Source: Spirochaetaceae bacterium | GTDB taxonomy: Bacteria > Spirochaetota > Spirochaetia > DSM-27196 > Salinispiraceae | Direction: 5' to 3' | DNA: 8,645 bases | Assembly: GCA_007129335.1 (NCBI GenBank) | Contig: SKVS01000210.1 | Span: forward strand, 1-8,645 | Shown here: positions 1-6,182 of the stretch, piece by piece | Numbering within the stretch: position 1 is the first letter of the stretch | Layout: every line of letters starts with the position of its first letter | Position numbers and translations under genes: made by a program | Notes under the pieces: generated by a model | What the model was told of the DNA's origin: nothing | Seen by the model: the letters and a program-made list of their open reading frames with translations, nothing else | Databases searched by the model: none

Positions 1-1
1 G

Positions 2-97
2 GACGGCAGCTTTGTAGCCCAGTTCGATCACCACACCGACCCGGCCCGCATAACCGGAATAATCCAGCGGCATATCGCCGAAAAAGGAACTCTGTAA
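2..97 (+). CDS. SCO1/SenC-family copper chaperone, C-terminal end only
   Basis: Only the last 31 codons are in the window, ending at TAA 95-97; the gene begins upstream. The readable tail (DGSFVAQFDHHTDP, then an ITGIIQRHI helix) resembles the end of SCO proteins, where a final strand carrying 'D-G-x-hydrophobic-V' is followed by a short helix. SCO proteins are membrane-anchored thioredoxin-fold proteins that handle copper or disulphides during assembly of the CuA centre of cytochrome c oxidase. The CxxxC motif that would prove this is outside the window. The stop codon overlaps the next start (TAATG), and the next gene is a PCu(A)C chaperone, the usual partner of SCO. That context is the main support for the call. 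Confidence 0.6.
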   Translation, partial: DGSFVAQFDHHTDPARITGIIQRHIAEKGTL

Positions 98-594
98 TGA
101 AAAAACATGGCCTAACCATCATAAGTACCCTTGGATTTCTCATTTTGCTGACTTCCCCCCTGTTCTCCGGGGGGCGGCAGAACCACGACCACCGATCCCA
201 TGCCCTGGAAAACCTCCGCATCGAAGACCCCTGGATTCGACCGGCTCCCCAGGCAGGGGGAACCAGCGCAGGATATGCCCAAATTACTAACTCCGGTACA
301 TCCCCGGATCGGCTGATCCACGTCCATACAACCATTTCCTCCATGGTGGAACTTCATACCCATATCATGGAAGGGGGCCTTGCCCGTATGCGCCAGGTGG
401 CTGGAATAGACCTGGCCCCGGGAACAACCACCGAACTGAAACCCGGTGGCCTGCATATTATGTTCATGGGATTATCAGCTCCCTTGAGCGATGGCGATGA
501 GGTTGAACTGACCCTGGTATTTGAGCAGGCTGGAGAAATCACCATGACAGTACCGGTTAGAAATCCCCCCGATAGGCAGGGGCATCATCACTAA
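97..594 (+). CDS. PCu(A)C-type periplasmic copper chaperone (DUF461)
   Basis: The 165-residue product matches the PCu(A)C family, periplasmic Cu(I) carriers that deliver copper to the CuA site of cytochrome c oxidase, usually together with SCO. The copper site is complete with exact family spacing: H87-X10-M98-X21-H120-X-M122. It sits in the conserved stretches VELHTHIMEGG (84-94), MRQV (98-101) and LKPGGLHIMFMGL (114-126). M91 adds a further thioether. A hydrophobic stretch at about 6-23 after a KK start looks like a signal peptide or N-terminal anchor. The mature protein has a His-rich start (HDHRSH, 30-35) and a C-terminal HHH, both plausible extra copper ligands. ATG 97 overlaps the upstream stop, with AGGA at 85-88 as ribosome binding site, so it is probably translationally coupled to the SCO gene. 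The family call is firm; the oxidase partner is inferred. Confidence 0.92.
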   Translation: MKKHGLTIISTLGFLILLTSPLFSGGRQNHDHRSHALENLRIEDPWIRPAPQAGGTSAGYAQITNSGTSPDRLIHVHTTISSMVELHTHIMEGGLARMRQVAGIDLAPGTTTELKPGGLHIMFMGLSAPLSDGDEVELTLVFEQAGEITMTVPVRNPPDRQGHHH

Positions 595-608
595 AAAAAC
601 TTGTTGAG

Positions 609-626
609 TGTTTGATATATCACACA
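609..626. promoter_or_regulatory. Near-perfect 18-bp dyad overlapping the -35 box; candidate operator
   Basis: The core TGATATATCA (613-622) is a perfect 10-bp palindrome. Including the outer TGT (609-611) and ACA (624-626), 8 of 9 base pairs are symmetric; only 612/623 fails. The outline TGTTTGA-TATA-TCACACA resembles Crp/Fnr-family sites in general form, but the half-site spacing fits neither the CRP nor the FNR consensus. Because it covers the -35 hexamer, a bound protein would probably repress. The regulator is unknown. Confidence 0.35.
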
Positions 627-640
627 GCATGCATTATCAT
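612..640 (+). promoter_or_regulatory. Predicted sigma70-type promoter for the DUF485-symporter pair
   Basis: TTGATA (612-617) and TATCAT (635-640) each match the consensus at 5 of 6 bases and are separated by exactly 17 bp. Transcription would start near 647, giving a leader of about 80 nt before the ATG at 730. It lies in the gap after the copper chaperone, so the symporter pair probably has its own promoter. This is pattern matching only. Confidence 0.5.
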
Positions 641-717
641 GAATAGCATATCCAGGCACCAGTCCGCCGATATGCACCATGGTTCCACATTCAGTCCTTC
701 AAGGTGTCTGTACCAGC

Positions 718-724
718 AAGGAGG
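718..724 (+). promoter_or_regulatory. Strong ribosome binding site for the DUF485 gene
   Basis: AAGGAGG (718-724) lies 5 nt before ATG 730 and fixes this start. The overlapping ATG at 726 has poorer spacing and is out of frame. Confidence 0.75.
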
Positions 725-729
725 CATGA

Positions 730-1041
730 ATGGCACACAAAAACTCATTAAACACCATGGGGTATGAGCAGCGCAAATCGGCCCTGGGAGTACGGATGAC
801 AACACTCTACTCGGTAGTATATATCGGTTTTGTAGGGGTAAGTGTTTTTCGTCCCCAATGGATGGGGGTTCGAGCAATTTTTGGTTTAAATCTTGCAATT
901 GCTTACGGCCTGGGTCTCATCCTCTTCGCTATAATCCTGGCAGTCATATACAACTATTTATGTAAGGTGCCGGTAGAACATTCTGGAAAACAACAGGATG
1001 CCGACGGACAAGCTTTCCCAAGCAGGGGAGACAATCCATGA
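730..1041 (+). CDS. DUF485-family small membrane protein (YjcH-like symporter partner)
   Basis: The 103-residue protein has two predicted membrane helices, about 22-41 and 52-77. A charged N-terminal segment carries the Q-R-K block typical of DUF485, and the hydrophilic tail (79-103) is somewhat long for the family. DUF485 proteins such as E. coli YjcH are nearly always encoded just upstream of ActP-type acetate symporters and are thought to be accessory subunits; their biochemical role is not established. Here the stop overlaps the symporter start by four bases (ATGA, 1038-1041), so the two are probably translationally coupled. AAGGAGG lies upstream with ideal spacing. DUF4212, which plays the same positional role beside VC_2705-type symporters, was considered, but the F-G-L-N-L-A...Y-G-L-G pattern in helix 2 fits DUF485 better. 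The call rests on size, topology and position more than on long sequence identity. Confidence 0.75.
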   Translation: MAHKNSLNTMGYEQRKSALGVRMTTLYSVVYIGFVGVSVFRPQWMGVRAIFGLNLAIAYGLGLILFAIILAVIYNYLCKVPVEHSGKQQDADGQAFPSRGDNP

Positions 1042-3119
1042 CTATTGCTATTTTCCTCGTGTTTGTCAGCCTTGTGCTGTTTGTCTCTTCCTGGACAAGC
1101 CGGAAAGCCAAGGGAGTCGGGGGCTACTTTGCCGCAAATAATTCAATTCACTGGGGTGTAAACGGTATCGCCTTTGCAGGAGGCTACCTGTCAGTAGCCA
1201 GTTTTTTGGGCATTGCAGGTCTCATCGCTTTCTTTGGGTACGACGGTTTTCTGTACTCCATCGGCTTCCTGGCTGGATGGATAGTAGCCTTGTTTATTAT
1301 TGCCGAGCCCATGAAAAAACGGGGAACCTTTACGTTCTCCGATGCACTGAACCGGACTTTCAGTAAACCGGGCATCCAGCTTTCTGCAGGGCTCAGTGTG
1401 CTTGTGGTTTCCCTGTTCTACCTCGTTCCCCAAATGGTCGGAGCGGGTGTGCTGGTTGAACCCCTGTTCGGCATCCCCCATTATTGGGGAGTTATATTAG
1501 TGGGAACCGTTGTCATTATCATCGTAGCCGGAGGAGGCATGACCTCCACAACCTATGTACAGTTTTTCAATGGGGGACTCCTGCTAACCTTTGCAGCTGT
1601 GCTCACGATTGCGGTCCTTGGTCGGGGAATCGACGTGGACCAACGCACCATGGAGGAAGGTTCCGATGGTCTGGAAAGTTACCGGTTCGCCAGAATTGGG
1701 TTTAACGAGGCTACCCAATCCTTCCAAACCAATGATTTGGTTTTACCAAGAATAACCGAGCGATTCCCGATCATCGACCGGTACACCGGTGAAGAGGGCC
1801 CGGTCTTCTATCGGATATCCCATGTGATCCCTGCGGTTTCCACGGGAACCGGTACGTATTCTGCCCAAATTAAGGGTCGCGCGCCTTTTTTCCAGCTTCC
1901 TCCCGGTCCCGGAGCTCTCTGGATGCTGGAGGAACAGGCAGGAAACCCTGGAATTCGTATTCAAGACTGGTGGCGGCTTGAAAGAAGTTCAACGGGCCAA
2001 GACTATTTGGTGGAAGCCCAATCGAGAACCATGACCCCCCAGGGATTGAGCTTCATAAATGGAGCACCGGAGTCTCCAGCGAACCGACTTCGGCAAATGG
2101 GTTCGGTAACCCGCATCCCCGATGAGTATGGAACCCGCACGGGTGCTCTGGGTCCAGTTCGCCTCCTGAGTATTCTTTCAGACAACCAAACCATCATTCA
2201 GCAGCCTAAATCGGTTTCATTTACCTCTGGGTCTGGAGATCGGGTAAGCCTGTACTATGAACTACCCTTATCGGGGTATCAATTCATGAGACCAGGTCTC
2301 ATGTTTCCCCTGGAGGCAAGGGCAGGCGAACCACCGGCTACCACCCTCTTGAACAGGCTCAACTTTATCTCCCTCATGCTGGCCCTGTTTCTCGGTACCG
2401 CAGCCCTCCCCCACATTCTCATACGGTACTACACCGTTCCCAGTGCTGAGGCGGCTCGAAAATCCACCATTGTAGCCATAGGAGGCATTGGACTGTTTTA
2501 TATTCTGACCATGTATCTGGGGGTTGGGGCAATTATCGCCGGTGCCCTCCATCCAGAAACCAGCAATATGAGCGCTCCCCTTTTGGCCAGGAGTTTTGGG
2601 GAACTCTTGTTCGCCCTCATATCGGGAATTGCTTTTACCACAGTTTTGGCCACGGTCTCAGGACTAATCATGGCTGCCTCCGGGGCTGTTGCTCACGATC
2701 TCATGGGGAATTTGGCCCGAAGAGAATTTTCCGATGGGGCAAAGGTAAGGGCAGGACGTATTGTGGCGGTTGTGGTAGGACTCATTGGCATTGTGCTTGG
2801 TATTGCCTTCCGGGGAATGAATGTCTCGTTCCTGGTGGGGTGGGCCTTTGCGGTAGCAGCTTCAGCCAATTTACCGGCCCTTGTGTTCATGCTTTTTTGG
2901 AAAAAAACCACTGCTCAGGGGATTACCGCATCAATACTTACGGGGATTATATCATCGGTAACTCTGATTCTTTTGAGCCCGGATATGTGGGGCCGTTATG
3001 GTTTTGATCCATCTACAGCACCAATGCCCATCAATCAGCCGGGAATCATATCGATTCCCTTGAGCTTTTTAGTCATAATCGGGGTGTCCCTGGTCACGGG
3101 AAAGAAACAAGCAGAATGA
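1038..3119 (+). CDS. Sodium/solute symporter (SSS family), ActP-like, with large periplasmic insert
   Basis: The 693-residue membrane protein belongs to the solute:sodium symporter family and most resembles ActP-type cation/acetate symporters. Landmarks are GGYLSVASFLGIAG (48-61, helix with substrate and sodium contacts), FLGTAALPHILIRYYTV (451-467, a hallmark of the ActP branch) and GLIMAASGAVAHDL (542-555). About 13 membrane segments can be drawn: near 2-19, 40-66, 70-90, 116-138, 148-168, 173-196, 437-463, 476-503, 521-549, 571-592, 594-621, 628-646 and 668-686. Basic loops (21-25, 91-109, 463-475) place the even loops outside. Residues 197-436 are hydrophilic and would lie in the periplasm. 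E. coli ActP has 549 residues, so this insert explains the extra length. GGGGAG (1025-1030) is 7 nt before ATG. Acetate or another short monocarboxylate is the likely substrate, but this is not proven by sequence. Confidence 0.85.
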   Translation: MTIAIFLVFVSLVLFVSSWTSRKAKGVGGYFAANNSIHWGVNGIAFAGGYLSVASFLGIAGLIAFFGYDGFLYSIGFLAGWIVALFIIAEPMKKRGTFTFSDALNRTFSKPGIQLSAGLSVLVVSLFYLVPQMVGAGVLVEPLFGIPHYWGVILVGTVVIIIVAGGGMTSTTYVQFFNGGLLLTFAAVLTIAVLGRGIDVDQRTMEEGSDGLESYRFARIGFNEATQSFQTNDLVLPRITERFPIIDRYTGEEGPVFYRISHVIPAVSTGTGTYSAQIKGRAPFFQLPPGPGALWMLEEQAGNPGIRIQDWWRLERSSTGQDYLVEAQSRTMTPQGLSFINGAPESPANRLRQMGSVTRIPDEYGTRTGALGPVRLLSILSDNQTIIQQPKSVSFTSGSGDRVSLYYELPLSGYQFMRPGLMFPLEARAGEPPATTLLNRLNFISLMLALFLGTAALPHILIRYYTVPSAEAARKSTIVAIGGIGLFYILTMYLGVGAIIAGALHPETSNMSAPLLARSFGELLFALISGIAFTTVLATVSGLIMAASGAVAHDLMGNLARREFSDGAKVRAGRIVAVVVGLIGIVLGIAFRGMNVSFLVGWAFAVAASANLPALVFMLFWKKTTAQGITASILTGIISSVTLILLSPDMWGRYGFDPSTAPMPINQPGIISIPLSFLVIIGVSLVTGKKQAE

Positions 3120-3138
3120 AATCCCAGGCTACTGACTC

Positions 3139-5871
3139 CTAGACGGGCAGCCGGAAATCCAGACGAACCTTGTTCTGAATGGTCTGTATGAGGCTGAAGG
3201 CTTTCTTAAGTTCGTTTCGCTCTTTGGTGGAAAGCCACTCAACAGAAATGGTGTTGTCCGGTTCCCGGGCTGAGGCAATATGATTCATCTGACTTTGGAA
3301 CCTCAGTCCAACAAGAAACTCGTAGGCAAAACGGAGTTCCTGCCCCGTGTCTCCCTGAACAGCTCCCCTTTGTTCCAAAAGCAGAGTTCTCTCCAGGGTA
3401 TTGACCACCCGCAAGCCATGTTTCAGGGAATACAGCCGGGAAAAATTTATCAGGGGTAACAGGGCCTCCTTGCAGTTCAAGGATGAATGCTTCTCTACCA
3501 CTGGGGTAAAGGCAACGGTATTGTAAGCCATATACGAAAAGAAGCCCGCATGTTCTGTCAACTCACCGGCAATGTGATCTTCAAGAACCTCCACCAATTT
3601 CTCGTCTCCGAATAAGCAGCGCCAGTCAAAAAAGACATTACAGTTTGCCAACCCATCATCCGAAGGAGCCTGAATCCAATGGCTGAAATACTTCTTCCAT
3701 TGGTCCAGGCTCATATTCCACTGGGGGTTCATAGCCATTTTTTCTCCCGGACAGAATTTGTATCCTCCTTCATTCAAATCAATGCATACAATTTTGGCCA
3801 AACGGAGGAAATAATCCTTTACGATTTCCTCTTCCGGCCCCTGCTCAGGTGCCTGGTAAATCAAGGCATTGTCCTGATCTCCGTATAGTACCCTTTCCAT
3901 CCTCGCCTGACTCCCCAGAGCAACAAAGGCGAAGGAACAAGGAGGGGGCCCTAGGGTCTTTACAGCTTTCCGAATAAGCGACCTGCACAGAGAGTCTGAT
4001 ATTCGAGTAATGATCCGGGAAAGCTCCTGAACATCTACCCTGGATAAATATAAGAGTTCAATGAGCTGGTACAGCTTCTGCTGATAGGCCTGAGGATCCA
4101 CTTCACCGCTGTCCATGCCAAGACTTTTTGCAGACACATCCTGGAGGGTAAGGAGCAGTCCTTCCTGACCGGAAAAGTAAACCTTGGTTGCAGAAAGCAA
4201 AGCGGGCATGGTTCTGCCGTTTTTCTGCTTGAGGGAAATTTCCCGGGGAATTAAAGCTCCAGTGCCAGCAGTAATTTCTCCCAGAAGGTCCTGACCGTAG
4301 AGGCTTTGATCATCGATTAAATCGTAGACGTCCAGGAAGGCAATTTCACCGGGGGAATAACCGGTCATAGTGAGAAATGCAGCGTTTGCATAACTACAAT
4401 GACCATGGGTTAACAAGAGCACTCCACCGGAAGCTGACTCGACCATCGTCCTGTATCGATCGTGGGATTGGCGCAATGCTTCTTCGGCTATTCGCCTTTT
4501 TTTCTCACCCAGGTAGCTCTGGTATAAAATCAGAGCCAAGAGGGAAACCGCCAGAAGGACAACAATAAATGATACATCCACCATGGTACCGGTAATCCGT
4601 TCAATATCGGCCCGAACATCATCCAAATATATTCCTGTTCCAATAATCCAGTCCCAGGGAGAAAAACGTCTGACATAGGATTCTTTAGCAAGCATCCGAT
4701 CCGGATCATCTTGCCATTGCCAGACATATCGGACAAAGGCAGTAGAAAAAACCCTTACACTTTCAACAAACTGGACAAATAATCGCACTCCCTCGGGATC
4801 AACAAAATCGGTCAAATCCTGCCCTTCCAAATCACTCCGGTAGGGATGCATAACCATAATGGGATGCATGTCGGTTATCCAGAAATAATCCTTACCTTGA
4901 GGACCATACCGAAGACTTCGAATGCGTTCCGCTGCGGCAACTCGGGCTTCCGGTTCGGTCATGAGTCCTTGCTGAACCATCCGGTTATAATCAAAAAGAA
5001 TGCTTGTGGCAGAATTGCTCAGTTCAATAACCATTTGCCTTTTCCGTTCCAGTAGCCGGTCCTCCATGGTGGGTATGAGAATTCCGAAGACCAGAACCAA
5101 AAAGGCAATCATGACCAGGATTGAGGGTAACAGAATTCCACCCACAAGCCTCTGCCACTGAAAAGGAATGGCAGGGTGTTCATCTTTCGGACCTTCTTCT
5201 ACAAGTGCTATTCGGCTGTGGGAACCCAGAGCCTGGCGAAACTCCCGCCACCGATGAACCGGCATGTCTACCCCAGGGTTCGAAACCGACCAGTGGCGGG
5301 AACCGTGATAGTCACTTCCGCCGCTGGTGAGCAATCCCAGTTTATCCGCCAGGAGCTCAAGCTCCTTTTGCTGCCCGTGGGTATAGGGGCCGTAATAAAC
5401 TTCCAGACCATCCAGGCCGGCCTCTTTCAGCTGGCTAACCACCCTCGCCAAATCATGAATACTCCAGCCATAGGCAAAGGGATGGGCAAGAACCACAATT
5501 CCCCCTGCCTGATGAATATGCTCAATTATTGATTCAGCCGCCTTCCCCCGGGAAAATGCCTGGGGAAGTTGGGGGTGTTCGGGAAAAAACCCATAAGCAA
5601 GCATGTGGATTTCCACTCCCTCTACCATGCCATGAACCTCTGCCCCCGTAATAGTTGGAATAGAATAACGGGCTGCCGAACGGGCAAACTGACTGCATCC
5701 CTCATCGGTCATATGGTCGGTCAGGGCAGCAAATTGAACATGTTCCCGGGCAAGCTCCTGGGCAACCTGGTAAGGGGAATAGTAGCCATCACTTTTATCC
5801 GAATGACAGTGGAGATCCACACGGATAACCGGAGACAGTTCCTCCTGGACAAAGTCTTCAGAGCTACTCAT
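3139..5871 (-). CDS. Membrane sensor enzyme: PHP phosphoesterase - Cache - PAS - DUF294 nucleotidyltransferase fusion
   Basis: Numbering is from the ATG at 5871 (910 residues). Residues 18-220 form a PHP domain of the TrpH/RNase AM-like type with all nine expected metal ligands: H21, H23, D28, H53, E78, H89, H130, D187, H189. A membrane helix follows at about 243-267. A periplasmic single-Cache domain spans about 270-425, with KDYFWITD, MHPY and WIIGTGIYLDD signatures as in chemoreceptor sCache domains. The second helix is about 432-452, followed by a short charged helical linker. A PAS domain occupies about 471-580. A DUF294/GlnD-like nucleotidyltransferase carries G653-S654-x2-R657-x-E659 and D665-x-D667, followed by a DUF294 C-terminal-type domain to the end. 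Both enzyme domains face the cytoplasm. GlnD likewise joins a nucleotidyltransferase to a phosphohydrolase (HD), so opposed modifying and demodifying activities are conceivable. An upstream in-frame TTG (5916) would add 15 residues, but neither start has a good ribosome site; ATG is preferred. The gene is convergent with the symporter, 19 bp apart. Confidence 0.85.
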   Translation of the reverse strand: MSSSEDFVQEELSPVIRVDLHCHSDKSDGYYSPYQVAQELAREHVQFAALTDHMTDEGCSQFARSAARYSIPTITGAEVHGMVEGVEIHMLAYGFFPEHPQLPQAFSRGKAAESIIEHIHQAGGIVVLAHPFAYGWSIHDLARVVSQLKEAGLDGLEVYYGPYTHGQQKELELLADKLGLLTSGGSDYHGSRHWSVSNPGVDMPVHRWREFRQALGSHSRIALVEEGPKDEHPAIPFQWQRLVGGILLPSILVMIAFLVLVFGILIPTMEDRLLERKRQMVIELSNSATSILFDYNRMVQQGLMTEPEARVAAAERIRSLRYGPQGKDYFWITDMHPIMVMHPYRSDLEGQDLTDFVDPEGVRLFVQFVESVRVFSTAFVRYVWQWQDDPDRMLAKESYVRRFSPWDWIIGTGIYLDDVRADIERITGTMVDVSFIVVLLAVSLLALILYQSYLGEKKRRIAEEALRQSHDRYRTMVESASGGVLLLTHGHCSYANAAFLTMTGYSPGEIAFLDVYDLIDDQSLYGQDLLGEITAGTGALIPREISLKQKNGRTMPALLSATKVYFSGQEGLLLTLQDVSAKSLGMDSGEVDPQAYQQKLYQLIELLYLSRVDVQELSRIITRISDSLCRSLIRKAVKTLGPPPCSFAFVALGSQARMERVLYGDQDNALIYQAPEQGPEEEIVKDYFLRLAKIVCIDLNEGGYKFCPGEKMAMNPQWNMSLDQWKKYFSHWIQAPSDDGLANCNVFFDWRCLFGDEKLVEVLEDHIAGELTEHAGFFSYMAYNTVAFTPVVEKHSSLNCKEALLPLINFSRLYSLKHGLRVVNTLERTLLLEQRGAVQGDTGQELRFAYEFLVGLRFQSQMNHIASAREPDNTISVEWLSTKERNELKKAFSLIQTIQNKVRLDFRLPV

Positions 5872-5897
5872 ACATCCAGTATAATTCAAAACCGGTG

Positions 5898-5919
5898 GTA
5901 TTACTAACCAGGGCAAACC
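5898..5919. repeat. Gapped direct repeat, copy 1 (GTATTACTAACC-N4-CAAACC)
   Basis: It is identical to copy 2 (6004-6025) at the 12-base left block and 6-base right block; only the central four bases differ (AGGG here). It lies just upstream of the leftward sensor-enzyme start, which suggests a protein binding site for that side of the region. Confidence 0.6.
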
Positions 5920-6003
5920 CAGGGCGAATATTGAAAGGGGGAATACAGAAGCCCAGGAGAACTAGGTCTCTCACCACCTTTCATGGCCATATACGCTTGC
6001 CCT

Positions 6004-6025
6004 GTATTACTAACCTTGACAAACC
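6004..6025. repeat. Gapped direct repeat, copy 2, overlapping the rightward -35 box
   Basis: It matches copy 1 at 18 of 22 positions in the same orientation, with central bases TTGA. The offset of 106 bp is close to ten helical turns, so both copies would face the same side of the DNA. The TTGACA hexamer (6016-6021) begins in the variable centre and runs into the CAAACC block. A protein bound here would contact or block RNA polymerase. Function is inferred from position only. Confidence 0.6.
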
Positions 6026-6045
6026 TCTAAAACACCCCCTATGCT
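6016..6045 (+). promoter_or_regulatory. Predicted promoter for the rightward lipid operon
   Basis: A perfect -35 hexamer TTGACA (6016-6021) is followed after 18 bp by TATGCT (6040-6045), which matches the -10 consensus at 4 of 6. The predicted start near 6052 gives a leader of about 130 nt before the TTG start codon at 6183. Confidence 0.45.
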
Positions 6046-6090
6046 CTTAACCGAATTCTAACAAAGTAACTCCGTGAATTTCCCTGAAAA

Positions 6091-6141
6091 CCGGAAAAAA
6101 CACAGGAGGTTTGCAAACCCCTGGCGGCCAAACATTTCCGG
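6091..6141 (+). promoter_or_regulatory. Nested inverted repeats in the 5' leader; possible RNA control element
   Basis: Outer arms CCGGAAA (6091-6097) and TTTCCGG (6135-6141) are perfect 7-bp complements. Between them lies an inner hairpin: CAGG (6103-6106) pairs with CCTG (6120-6123) around a bulged A6107, and GGTT (6108-6111) pairs with AACC (6116-6119) over a TGCA loop. At DNA level GGTTTGCAAACC (6108-6119) is a perfect 12-bp palindrome. An ideal Shine-Dalgarno sequence (AGGAGG, 6104-6109) is buried in the stem, but no start codon follows at usable spacing. There is no U-tract, so it is not a simple terminator. Confidence 0.4.
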
Positions 6142-6182
6142 ATCCGTAACAAGTATTCCCAAATGAGAGCAGAGGTACCGAA

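Larger units (their letters stand above)
5872..6182. other. 311-bp divergent intergenic control region
   Basis: This gap separates the leftward sensor-enzyme gene from the rightward lipid operon. No convincing gene lies in it on either strand. It contains two copies of a gapped direct repeat, a rightward promoter candidate and a nested inverted-repeat leader, listed separately. For the leftward gene a TATACT box can be read on the - strand (5883-5878), ending only 6 nt before the ATG. It lacks a matching -35, so that promoter is unsettled; if it is real, the transcript would be nearly leaderless. Confidence 0.6.

Noticed and set aside
560..600. Terminator after the copper chaperone (C-run/G-run followed by an A-run)
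   Set aside because: The CCCC/GGGG stem lies inside the coding region and is not followed by a T-tract on the + strand.
639..772. Short + strand frame starting ATG 639 in the leader of the DUF485 gene
   Set aside because: It has no ribosome site and no recognisable protein features, and it overlaps the well-supported DUF485 start out of frame.
5932..5983. Hairpin formed by TGAAAGG and CCTTTCA in the divergent region
   Set aside because: The 7-bp arms are separated by about 38 bases without further pairing, so chance is likely.
6104..6149. Coding start after the strong AGGAGG at 6104-6109
   Set aside because: The only nearby start (TTG 6111) has almost no spacing and its frame stops at 6147-6149, so the sequence is treated as part of a leader structure.
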